Shown: positions 47,965-58,470 of the stretch, piece by piece
How the letters are laid out: each line of letters opens with the position of its first letter
Position numbering within the stretch: position 1 is the stretch's first letter
NCBI GenBank assembly: GCA_047967505.1
Contig: CM106538.1
Reading direction: 5' to 3' (one strand)
Source of the DNA: Dipteris shenzhenensis
Lineage: Eukaryota > Polypodiophyta > Polypodiopsida > Gleicheniales
Length of the DNA: 64,000 bases
Translations under genes and position numbers: made by a program
The notes under the pieces: generated by a model
The model's input: the letters and a program-made list of their open reading frames with translations, nothing else
Databases searched by the model: none
Told to the model about the DNA's origin: nothing

Positions 47965-48130
47965 TGTGACTAGTCAGATTAGTGGCCGGTGATGCGCTGG
48001 ACAAGATTGCTTGTGCAGGCAGCTTTGGCAAGTTGTATTGTCTATTGTGTATGCTGTAAAATGGGCTGGTTTTAAGATTGCCTTGCAAATGGTTGGGTAC
48101 ATTTATTGTTGATGCATGAATGGTTGAAAG
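47811..48130. repeat. Diverged ~194-bp duplication at the 3' end of MIS12
   Basis: 'gattgtgcaggtaacgttggca..ttg' with following 'tttttggcgttgcccttgcaaa..tgatgcatgcag' near 47811-47920 has a diverged counterpart at 48005-48125 ('gattgcttgtgcaggcagctttggcaagttg', 'gattgccttgcaaa', 'ttgatgcatgaatgg'). It covers intron 7 and the exon 8 start. Confidence 0.7.
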
Positions 48131-51100
48131 TAGCTATAAACATATCCTTTTTATTTAGCACCAAAAGTCATATTAGTGGTATTGTATGACGCTCCAATTA
48201 TCCCATAAAAAACTGCAATTTAAACTATTACTTAAGTCCTTGGGAAAATGGACGAGAAGGGTTTGCATTGATTATTTCATTAGTCCATATTGATGTTATC
48301 TCTAAGAGCTTGTTCTAATAAACATCTCTCACCATGACACAGTCTCATCATGACATCATAGCAATTTTAACAAAATTACCGACATTTGAGATAATAACCA
48401 CCACCCTATTGGCCTATTCTTGAGATCATAACAAACCACCCTTGTGGATATTGGATAAGGCAATTTGCCTATTATGCCATACTTAGACCTTGGGAGTGAC
48501 AACATAGTCACAATAGATTTTCTTATTTGTATTTTTGTAAAGTGACTCAAATGTTTTTTTAAAAGAAAATTGGGGATATAAAGAACTTTCAAATCACTCG
48601 TTTTTCATTTTAGTATGCATTGGGAGAGAATTTAAAGAAATGTGCCATTGAACTAGAATTCTCATTGTAGCATTTGCTAATTGGTTGGACAATTCTTTAC
48701 CAAGTGCCTTATTGTGATTTTATACCTTCATATTATGATTGTATTGATTCTATTTCAACCTTCAGATGCCTTGATTATGTCCTTAAATATCCAATAAATT
48801 ATATGATTGAATGTTGATGCTATGAATCAAAATTGTTGGATGATCATGAATATACAAAATTATGTACTAGATCTTATTATAGTATACTCTTCAGTAAGCC
48901 TTACAAGTGAATCACTTCTAGCTCCTTCGCCCATTTCATGATTTCCCTAACTAATGACCCTTGGTCTAAGAGATAATTTAAGACATTATGTACACCTTGT
49001 TGATGCTTGCCAACTTATCCTTTTTGAAACGTAATTGATTAGGAATACACTTATCTTGACTTCATCATCAATAACATGAAGTCAAAGGAAGCATAGTTCA
49101 ACAAGACTTCATGGTATGAATGTACACGAGTTGCAATCTACACTATGTATATAGGTAGACCATTAAAAGTGCTCTATTTTCGAGAGTAGGGAGAGTAAAT
49201 ATGTAAGATAAAGAGGATATACAAGGAGGGTGTTTTTTTGTTGGCATTATAAGCGTGTATTATTAGTGTAGACACCAACTTGTGCTAGTTTTAGCTTATT
49301 TTAGGTGGCATTAATATAAAATGGAAAAGCTCACCAATTGAATTAAATGATTGAAATCGTGGCATGTCTCTTAGCTCTTATGAATTAGTATATGATATTT
49401 CAAGCGCCTAGGATTTTTAAAATAATTTTTAATTTAAGGGCTTGAGGGAGGAAAAAAAGGGGTTGCAAGGAGAGTGGGTACCCCCATTCTTAGAATCATG
49501 CATACTATATTTTATTTGGAGGTCAATGACAATTGTCATATTTTGCCTTTGACTTTCCTCACCAATCTTAGTTTTCCTTGCAATTGTTTTCATTGAATTT
49601 TGCAATGCTTTGAGTTTTTGAATATTTGGTGATGAGTTAGTATGTCCTTGGCAACTTTGAGTTTTTGAATCTTTGGTGGTGACTTAGTATGTCCTTAGTA
49701 ACCTAGTATATTCTAACGCATATCACATTGATAAATGCTTCATTTGGTAAAGTTTATATTTACACATTTATCTTCTAGATGTTACACTCCAATTTTAATC
49801 AATTGATCATCTCTAAATAATTTAGCTCTCATTATAATGGAATACGATAATAAATGTTGAATGATACCTATCTACGTTGAGTACAAAATCACCCTCTTAT
49901 ATGTTGCATCATGTTGAGAGCTTTTGTGAGTTTGTTTCTTCGTAATGAAGTATATAAGTCGCACAAAATGACTTGTCGCATGCTTCTCTTTAGCTAGTTC
50001 AAATTTTTTAAAGGTCTTTGCAAGACCTTAAGATTTCTTCCTTATTGGACTCCAAAACAAGTTGTACTCTTTAAGAAAACTTTTAGTCTTTTGCAACCTC
50101 AAATAATACATCTAGCTTGATTGTTCATGAACTCTCTGGAGCTAATTTCCTTTGGGATCCACTAAGGCTTTTGAAGCCTTGTGGCTTGCTATCTCATTCT
50201 ATTCCCCTACATCTCCACCTGCGCTCTTGTGTGGAATTGAAGGAGGGATCTATGGTCCCTTAAAATTAGGTTCTCCTTTGTTGTGACACAATGTTATACA
50301 ATGGAGATGGAGGAGATGAGAATAAGAGAGGATCTATAGACCACACAAACTAGCCTACAATGTACAACTAACATTAGAAAAAAAAGTTTTATAGCATCAT
50401 TTGTGGATGGGATTGATCCCCTTAGTTACCTTTATTCCACACATTAACCTATGCAACTAACTAGATTAACATGTAACTATAATCTTGATTATTCTAATGA
50501 TGCCTAAACCAACATCACAAGTAGGATGACTAAGGTCGGAGAGAGTAAAAGGGAGAGAGGGGTAGTGGAGAAAGTAATGAGAAAAAGGTTCCCATTGCAA
50601 GGAGACATGGTCATATGTCTTGTACAACCAATATCTAGGAGGGACTCCTCATAGTCTCAACTTCACTCACTAGTCATCCTTGAAATTTGACAACGTTTCA
50701 ACCACATCTACAAGAAGATTCTAGGTAAGAGCAAATAGTTGATATGTTGCTGGCCATGGTAACATCCTTCTTAAGGAAGTCGTGTACTTCATGTACCATT
50801 TAACCAAATGTTCCAAATTTTCAGCCCAAGCTTATGTACAACCACTATGTTAGAATAATGTGACTTGCATCTTAAGACTTAACTCTAAAAATATTAGACC
50901 AATGTTGAAGCCAAATATTCTGTAATGCATAACTCTTGATTTCTTGCCAGTTTCTTTGGCTTTGGAACATCCTCAAGCAAAATATATGCATAATTTAAGG
51001 AATAGGGACGATATGATTCCTCCACATTCTAAAAACTAACAGAATGCATACAACTCATAAATAAGTGGGTATGTCCTTGTGCATCTTGTGATATCTCCTA

Positions 51101-51539
51101 CATCTCCCATCAACCCTACCTTATCACTTTGGCCTTGCTAGCTGTCCATATTGCTTTATGTGTCATCAACCATAGTAAAATGAGTGCTTCTCAAGGATCA
51201 ACTTGATCTAGATCCTTCAAATCTACCTAACTAGACCTTGACAAAGTCTTTCCTATGCCATTTCTTGTCGAGGTATTCCTCACATATGGGGATAGAAAAA
51301 ATCCTTCTTCCAATCCATTTGTATTCCTTGAGTGTAGGTTGCTGCTTGCCACCCATCTAGAGGCCAAGGCATCTTTGTCTCGAATTCGTCTTCTTTCTTG
51401 CATCAACATTAAGTTAAACCTGTTCAATATGAAAGTCCTTTGCTGTTCTCTATTTATACCCCTTTGATTGTCCTAGAGGACTTGCCAATGTGTTATCCCT
51501 TTCTTGTTCAGCCTTGGAGCCCCTTTCATTGTAGCATCC
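48131..51539. other. 3.4-kb AT-rich spacer without recognised gene
   Basis: No motif on either strand; only short frames. A 47-bp duplication lies at 49608-49701. Confidence 0.6.
49608..49701. repeat. Two-copy tandem duplication, 47-bp period
   Basis: 'ctttgagtttttgaat.tttggt' to 'agtatgtcctt' at 49608 and 49655. Confidence 0.9.
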
Positions 51540-52166
51540 TTTACGGGATATTCACTCCAAATGATTGAGAACCATATAGAGTTGTTAACCACATTGGTTA
51601 ACAAAAGCACCATTTTAACATCTTGACATTTTTGTGGATCTAAAAAGATCATTTAGTAGAATGTATACGTGATTCTTCCTTGGAGCCATATGGGTCCAAG
51701 TGACTTGTAAAAAAAGAGAAAAGAAAGAGTGGACATAAGATAATAGGGTTGGTCCTCCCTTCAAAAGGTGAGATGTATATAAAACCAAAAGTTTGACTTT
51801 GGTCTTCACTTGTTTGCACAAGTTTGGAATACAAGCTCTCTTTTCTCACAATGATTTTTTTTTACTCTTCTCTTGTTTTTCATTGTAGTGTCCTTGTGAT
51901 TGCCACTTTGCTCCTCTCTCTTTCCCCCTCATCCTCATCCTCATACTCATCCTCACCCTCATCCTTATCCTCATCCTCATCCTCCCCCTTCCCATTCTCT
52001 TTCCCCATCTCCCCACCCCCTTTCTTCTTGTGGAGTCACATTGCAATAATCAGGAAGCTTAGAGTGACACTAGTGGTCGAAAAGCCTTTGCATCACTCCC
52101 AACTAGGAGTCAGGTGGAGTAAAGCTCATCGACGTGTCGGGCACATCCCCATGATCGCTAGGACCA
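51540..52166 (+). repeat. Gypsy-type LTR (copy 2), with (CATCCT)n tract
   Basis: Same LTR family as 35450-36128 (shared blocks listed there). TATA-like 'gtatataaaac' near 51776. In the position of the (CCCT)n(CT)n tract of copy 1 it carries 'ctcatcctcatcctc'-type hexamers at about 51927-51985. A primer-site-like sequence follows, so this is a 5' LTR. Left edge approximate. Confidence 0.72.
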
Positions 52167-52173
52167 ACACATT

Positions 52174-52193
52174 TTCGGTGCCGCTACTAGGGG
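52174..52193 (+). other. Degenerate tRNA-Asp-type primer site
   Basis: TTCGGTGCCGCTACTAGGGG resembles the TGGCGCCGTTGCCGGGG complement of tRNA-Asp used by plant Athila/Tat gypsy elements; several mismatches. Confidence 0.55.
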
Positions 52194-52199
52194 TAGCCA

Positions 52200-52949
52200 A
52201 GTATGCTTTTGCATTGTGTTTTGTTTCCTTTAGTTATCTACCCATTGCCTAATGCTTTCTAGCTTAACTAGGAGTGTTGGTTCTAGAGAATAGGAAGAGG
52301 TTGAGTAAAAGAAAGAAGAATACCTATGTTTTCTATTTTTGGAGCATTTGAGGTGAATGTGAGTTGTTTTTTGGTGTTTTGTGTTGTCAAATCATATTAG
52401 AAGCTAGTTTAGATGATCGCTAAGGTGTTTGTACAATCAAATTTCAAGAAAAATACTATGAAATGATATTTTTGCATGAATTTCCAGTTCTTGGGAAGAT
52501 AAAAAATTCACATCATAGAAAAGTTTCCATTTTTGCTACAAAATATTGTTCTTTTTTTTGCAATTGGTAGAATAAGTAATATAGGGCCCTCAGAAGCATA
52601 AAACTCTCCACAAAAACTCAATATTAGTGGAAAATAATCAAACTCTTATTGATGAACTACATGGAACAAGAAATGTTCGGCGACATGTTGCATTAGTGCT
52701 AACGTGATGCCACATCACATTATAACGCAATGCCATGTAGCATTAACTCACCAAACTCTGATAGATCCTACCAACTGCTAGTTGACATTTAATGCTCATG
52801 TAGTGCTGTCAGTCCCCTACCCACGTTGCAATAACCTTAACGCAACACCGATGCCTTACTGTAATGTAGCCCCCGATGTGATATCTGTAATGTGGTAGGG
52901 AGTCTTCTGTACCTTACCAACACTCGCCTCGACATCTCTTTTCCGTTGG
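52200..52949. other. Leader-like spacer, no gene
   Basis: AT-rich; no recognised motif. Confidence 0.55.
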
Positions 52950-53410
52950 AGTCTTATGCAAGTTCTGTGCCAAACCCAAGGAGGCACACTGGAGAGCAGA
53001 ATTAAGAGTCCTATGGTACCTACAATGTACAGTACCTATGGCATTACCTACACCTCAGACCTGGACCTTGGGGATTTCTATGATTCCAACTGTGGGCCAG
53101 GGACTTCGACACTCGAAGATCCACTACAAGCTATTGTTTTGTGCTTTCTTTAGGAGTTATCTCATGGCTCAACAAGAAGCAACCTTCTGTTGCCCTCTCA
53201 TCAACGGAGGCAAAGTACAAGGCTACATGCACTGCAGTATGCGAATCTTTATGGCTCAGATGGATGTTGGAGGATCTGGACCAGACATAGACCGAGGCGA
53301 TCGTGATCCTGTGTGACAACCAGAGTTGCATGGAGATTGCAAAGAATCCAATGTTTCGCACCAAAACCAAGCACATCAAGGTTCACTACCGTTATGATGT
53401 TTGAGCATCA
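52950..53410 (+). pseudogene. Copia RNase H fragment
   Basis: Plus strand, mainly 53155-53400: SWLNKKQPSVALSSTEAKY, LCDNQSCMEIAKNPMF and KTKHIKVHYRYDV in one frame with one stop, the C-terminal copia RNase H. Upstream GITYTSDLDL near 53035 is the preceding part in a shifted frame. It lies between a gypsy leader and gypsy gag, so it is a captured or inserted piece. Confidence 0.85.
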
Positions 53411-53929
53411 AGCGTAACACGATGGAAATACCATCATCCATAACATAGCATCCTATAGGGAAGCCCATCATATTAGCCTCCATAATGCAATGTCCTACAT
53501 AGGTTTCTTGAAGGGTTGCAATCATTCATCTAGACTGCTCATTGTATTAGCCTCCATAATGTAGCATCCTATAGAGGTTGCTTGAAGGTCTAGTAGGGTC
53601 CTTGGAACAAAACCTAAACCCAAAGATAGCATTTCCAAAAATATCCTATTTAGCTATACCTATGAAGTTTTGCATCTGCCCATTTTGGAACTTTAGTCTT
53701 GAGTGCCTATTCTATGCACATACCGCCCCAAGAGGAGACATCTAGCTCCGAAAAATCAATGAGTGCGCCTATTTTGTGCACATACCACCTAAAAGGACAC
53801 ATCTAGCCTTGGAGGTCCCAAACTCCATCTCAATACCTCACTCCCCTACTCCCTCTGCATAACAGCCCGAATAAGAGGTATCTTTGCCAACATGATGGGA
53901 AGGTTTGGATTCTCAGAGTCTTCAAATAG
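53411..53929. other. No gene; tandem duplication
   Basis: Holds a 74-bp-period duplication of 'attagcctccataatg..' (53471 and 53545). Confidence 0.6.
53471..53590. repeat. Two-copy duplication, 74-bp period
   Basis: 'tattagcctccataatg' and trailing 'tag..ttcttgaagg/ttgcttgaagg' recur; second copy incomplete. Confidence 0.8.
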
Positions 53930-55280
53930 GGTAAACCCATTTGCTCAGCAAAGCCAGGATTAGGAAGAGCCCCAACATCCCCCACAGTTTCCACCCCACT
54001 TGTGTTGTCAGTGGTCTAGGGAGCTAGATCTCATCGGGTTCAAGGGCAACCCACTTTATGGTGATAGTCAGTCATTTGGACATGAATTTGGTTCACGACC
54101 ATCAAAAGACTTTCATGTAGATCCAAGTAGGCAACATAGTTTTCCAGGAGGTCTGCTTGTGAGACCCTCTACTACTAAAGCACGAACATTCTTGGCTTGG
54201 AACCAATATAGAGAGGTATGCCCTATCCAACAAACAGCCCATGTAGACCCATGTTTCGAGTGAATGTGCCAATCCCTAGAGGGCCACTAGTCCAACCACG
54301 AGGCCTATCTGGCCCCACTCCATCATTCTAGTGTTTGGGGGATCAGGATCTAGAAATACTACCTTTGTGCCATTGAATCAGTGGACCACCATTCTAACGG
54401 ACGAGGACACGAGGATCCTAGTGCAAGCACTAGGAAGGGAGTCAACCACACCTTTAGTGTTTCTAGGAAGGGATACAAATCCCTTGAGAAGAAAACCTAT
54501 CACAATCTCAAATTTAACCATTGAAAAATAACCATTGAAAAGGGAGACCCAGTCAGTCTCCTATGTTGAAAAATAACCATTGAAAAGGGAGACCCAGTCA
54601 GTCTCCCATGTTGAACACTTTGAGAAGATTTGTGAGACATTTGGTGACGTTGAAGATTTGGACAAGGTTATTGCTTTATGATTTAAGTCTTGATGGTAAG
54701 GCTAGACAATGGTTCAGGGCACTAAACCCTAAAGAGAAAATCAATTTCATAGTGGGGTTCACCCATAGTGGAGCCTTATCAACCAGCTTTATGAGGTAAA
54801 GAAGATGGAGACAGAGCCCTTAAGGGACTATATCACCAAGATTAGACATCTGAATTTGCAATGCAAGCCCCACGAAAGGATGAGCGATGCGTAGCTTCTG
54901 ACATGTTTTCTCTTTGGCCTATGGGATCCTAAGCTTCATGATCACTTGTTTGCCATGATTCCCATGTCGTATGAGTTATGCAGTAAGATGACATTATGCC
55001 TAGGTGACAACATGATGGAGAAAGCTCAAATGGATAAACCTGCAGCTTCCTCTAACGTGTCACAAATGGTGAAGTATCCAACCTCAAAAAGCAACCAAAG
55101 AGACAAGAGCACCTTGCAAGGGAATGAACATAGAAGAGTTGGCCCTAATCTTCTGAACCAACTAGGTCAACAATGGAAGGCAAGAGTGTCCAAGGAGACT
55201 CCTAGCAACCCTCATTTCACTCCACTATATTTCCTTCCATCTTTTGTTCTCTCAGACGGGCTGTTGTCACCAACCTTGTA
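53930..55280 (+). pseudogene. Gag of second gypsy lineage (broken)
   Basis: Segments with frame changes: 54331-54525 (NQWTTILTDEDTRILVQALG), then 54610-54790 with LDGKARQWFRALNPKEKI, the gag core, and 54800-55270 with LRDYITKIRHLNLQCKPHE and LFGLWDPKLHDHLFAM. This fits the gag of Athila/Tat-like gypsy elements, agreeing with the LTR and primer site upstream. A 45-bp tandem duplication (54521-54610) introduces stops. No pol follows. Confidence 0.75.
54521..54610. repeat. Two-copy tandem duplication, 45-bp period, one mismatch
   Basis: 'ttgaaaaataaccattgaaa' to 'cagtctcc(t/c)atg' at 54521 and 54566; inside the gag remnant and evidently recent. Confidence 0.95.
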
Positions 55281-55908
55281 ACATCTCCTTTCCCACTTCT
55301 TCGCTTATTCACTTTCTTTGATTTCTTCTCCATTCGGCTCCTTGCAAGATGTCTGCTCTCTCATGACTCTCTCAAAGGTTCACTTTCAAACTTTGTCTCT
55401 CATCTTAACCAAGTGCATACGAGTTGTTTGAACCCAGAACATTCCCGCAAGGCTTCAAGTTTCATGGGTTTACCTTCTCATTGCTACTGTGTCACGTTTC
55501 CCGTTGGTTGATCTAGGCCCTCTTGGCATTTTGCCCTTCCTTGCTCTTTTCCTTGCTAGTATCTCTATCCCGTTTGTAATACCACTCTATGTCAATAAAG
55601 AATACAATTTTCAAATTATTTTCTTATTTGTTACAAAATATTGTTTCCTTTTGCATGTAAGTAAAATTGAGTATTATTTCCTTTTACATGTTCCATTGAC
55701 ATTTACTGTTTATTATCTCATTTTGCATGTAAGTAAATTGAGATTACATGTAAGTAAATTGTAGATTGCAAATACAATGAAAATATATTTGAGATTGCAC
55801 ATACAAAAAAGACACTTTACTATATTGAAAAGAGGATGATTCAAAACTGATGCCCAAAGGCAGAGTACATGAACTCTTACTATCACACAAGGTGTATATA
55901 CAAAAAAC
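55281..55908. other. No gene; AT-rich with short repeats
   Basis: 'acatgtaagtaaattg' and related units recur at about 55650-55760. Confidence 0.6.
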
Positions 55909-56652
55909 CTAAGTGCCCTTGGGCTTCCTAAGACGGACATTAAACTGCATATCGTTGGCGGTCACAGTGACCCTTTTCCTGTGGATTGTAGCCAGTTGGG
56001 TTTCATCCATGAGGTCTACCAGGTAGGCCTCAGCTGCATGTTGCAAGGCATCTCTGGAAATATGCCATGGAGCCTCCACAATTGCACGCCTATAATACCA
56101 TGACATGGGACTATTGTTGAGGTCCTGCAAGACCTTGCGTACCACCCTTGCGAAGCTTGCCATCAAGATGAGCAGATCCATAGACTTTTGAAACTTTTTA
56201 ATTTCCCAAATTGCCATAGTCCCTAGCTTGAACTTGTATCTCCTCATTGGAGGAGGGCTCTTTGCCCTTTACATGGAGGGCCTCTTCCTGGATGTGGAGG
56301 GCCTCTTTGCCCTAGATCTGGAGGTGGATGTCCTCTCCTCATGGGTGTGGATGCTGATTCTCTGCTCTTGACTTGGTCCTTTGCTCTGTCCTTCACTATT
56401 GCTCTTCCTTCGCTCCTCCTCCGTGCTCTTTGAGTCACATGTCTCTGCATTATGATCTTATGTGCCTTCCTCTGTCCGTCTTTTTGTGGTCCTGCCCCTT
56501 GCTCCCTCTCTATCGGCCTCCGAAATGGCAGTTTCTCCCTTTGACATGGATCATCACGGGGAGAGGAGGGGGGATATCACTCTCTATCTTGAGTCTAGAG
56601 ATGGGTTTTGCTGTGCCAATCTCTTTGGTGCATTAATATTGGGCCTAGCCAT
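55909..56652 (-). pseudogene. Histone H3 / CENH3-like gene copy, stops in the tail
   Basis: Centromeric H3 replaces H3 in centromeric nucleosomes. One frame runs from ATG 56652 (MARPN) to TAG 55911-55909. Codons 136-247 form a stop-free histone fold: RRYKFKLGTMA (H3 RYRPGTVA), IWEIKKFQKSMDLLI, MASFARVVRKV (CENH3-like; canonical H3 has LPFQRLVRE), ALQHAAEAYLVDLMDE, LATIHRKRVTV, then a divergent C-end. Loop 1 between QDLNN and ALQHAAE is about ten residues longer than in H3 and contains Trp; a long loop 1 is a CENH3 hallmark. The 135-codon tail is Arg/Ser/Thr/Pro-rich but has stops at codons 23, 33, 34, 65 and 128, each one C-to-T step from Gln or Arg. No introns are evident, suggesting a retrocopy. 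Alternatives: a divergent non-centromeric H3, or a tail-less histone-fold protein starting at 56247. Confidence 0.72.
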
Positions 56653-56754
56653 GGAGGATGGAGAGAGTGTGCAAGAGAAAGGGTGAGGGTGCGAGAGAAA
56701 GGGTGTAAATGTCAGGGGCAAGTGGGAGGTGGTTCAAACAATGAAATGAAAATC

Positions 56755-57420
56755 CTCAAGTTTGTGTTAAGCTAGATGTGGCTGTCGACCTTCTTTACAA
56801 CCTAGTGATTGTCAATAGAAATGGGAGTATACTTGGAGCAACCATTAGTGTACAATAATTTACCTAATTCTTGTTTCCTTTGTGGGTTATCTACCCATAC
56901 AATAAAAAACTGTCCCTTGAAAAGAAATGAATCCAAGACCCCACAGGAATATCCTCAGCAACATGCTAACCAACCCTCCAAACCCAAGTGGACTGTAAAA
57001 GACAAAAAGAAACCTCAAACACAGGAAGGAGTTGCAGATAAAAGAATCAACAATGCACCTGTCAAAGAGCCAGAAGGAGTGAAGAACACTAAGGTACACT
57101 TAGGGGAGGACAGAGTCACTTTTCCTCTGGCTACTAACAATGCTTATGAAGCCTTGATAGAGCATGAAACTAAGCAATGGATCCAGGTAGCAAAAATGGA
57201 AGAGGATGAGGTCCAGCCTGGATGGTCAAAGGAATTTGAATATGATGTCAACCAATAGGATGCAAGTATGATTGACTCTCAGTTAGATGACTCAAAGGAG
57301 GAAATTCCTTTGTACCAGCTAAACCATGAGCCACAGTTCAAAATAAGAGAAGAATTTGTTAGGTCAAAGGCTAGAGTGTCCCTCCCAAAAACATTGCCCC
57401 TAAGGCAAAAAAGGGGAAGA
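56755..57420 (+). pseudogene. LINE ORF1 C-terminal part with zinc knuckle
   Basis: 56755-56850 reads VCVKLDVAVDLLYNLV, like the conserved segment before the knuckle in plant LINE ORF1. After a frame change, 56809-57258 is open and includes LPNSCFLCGLSTHTIKNCP, a C-x2-C-x4-H-x4-C knuckle of the plant LINE type. A Lys/Gln/Pro-rich tail follows. The ORF1 N-terminus is missing. Confidence 0.82.
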
Positions 57421-57429
57421 ACATAAATG

Positions 57430-58470
57430 GTAAGTAGCCCCTTTTCATTCCTCACATAAAATGTGTGTGGATTGACTGACCCTTTGAGGAGTCAGAAATT
57501 AGCCAATTGGTTGAGAGGAAACTCTCTTTCTCCAACCTTTCTTGCCCTGCAAGAAGTTAAAGTTATCAATGATGTCTTGTTAAATAGACTCAAAAGCATT
57601 GATAGCATAAGAGTGTGGTTTTTAACCTCTCATGAAGAGGGTAGAGGTGGGACTGCAATAAGGTACAAAGACTGTGTGTCCAAGTGTTAGCAAGATGTAA
57701 ACCACAAATGGATCAAGTGCCAGCTGAAAAGAATAGCTTTTACTATGGTTTTGGTTTATGCTCCAACTGGAACTATGATTAGAAGAGCCACATGGGATAC
57801 ATTGATGGGTATTGGCAGTGATTGTGTGATATTAGGGGACTTTAATATGGTTGAGGGGCCACAGGATAGATGGTTGTAGAAGGGTCTGTGCTTAGAGGCC
57901 CTGAGCTGCAAATCTCAGAAGACCTTATGGAAAACTTACAACTAGTGGACATTGGTACATCTGGCATTTTTACCTGGTGCAATAAACAGATAGGGGAGCT
58001 CAAAAGAGAGGTAAGACTGGATAGAGTGCATGTCTCATTGTCTCTTTTAGATCAATCTTTGGAAGTCAAACAAAAGACCTTCTCCTCCCACACCTTATTA
58101 GACCATAAACCTATCTCTGCCTGGCTACATATGGGGAATGGTAGGAAAGGTAGCTCTTGGTTTAAAGCTGACCCCTCCTTATTCAAACTTCAGAGTGTTT
58201 AGAAACAGGTCATTGAAAAATGGAACATGGCCTTCTCTACAAAATCTTGCTCTCAGGGATGGCAAAATGCTGTGCTAAGTGTTCAAACAATTTTAAAAGA
58301 ACCAAGAAAAAGCAGAGCTACCATTAGGGCTAGGTGAATGGATAAGTTGAAGGAAGAACTGGAACAACTAGAGCAAAAAGCTAGTTTACAGGACAATAAT
58401 GCCTAGCAATAACTTCTAGACAAAAGAAAGGAAATCAGAAACGAATAGGCATGTGTACATCTCTAGGAAA
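57430..58470 (+). pseudogene. LINE ORF2 endonuclease domain (broken)
   Basis: APE-type endonuclease that nicks target DNA for LINE insertion. Motifs in order: NVCGLTDPLRSQKLANWL (start; the usual Trp before Asn is a stop), FLALQEVKV (catalytic Glu), GTAIRYKD, VYAPTG, ILGDFNMVEGP (catalytic Asp/Asn), then after a frame change FTWCNKQ, RLDRVHVS and LLDHKPISAWL, where family members have SDH; Leu-Asp-His remains. Downstream coil-like EELEQLEQK leads toward RT but the match ends near 58470. Several TAG stops. Confidence 0.85.

Noticed and set aside
51846-52252. Ser-Pro/Arg-Met repeat ORFs
   Set aside because: Translations of the (CATCCT)n tract in the LTR.
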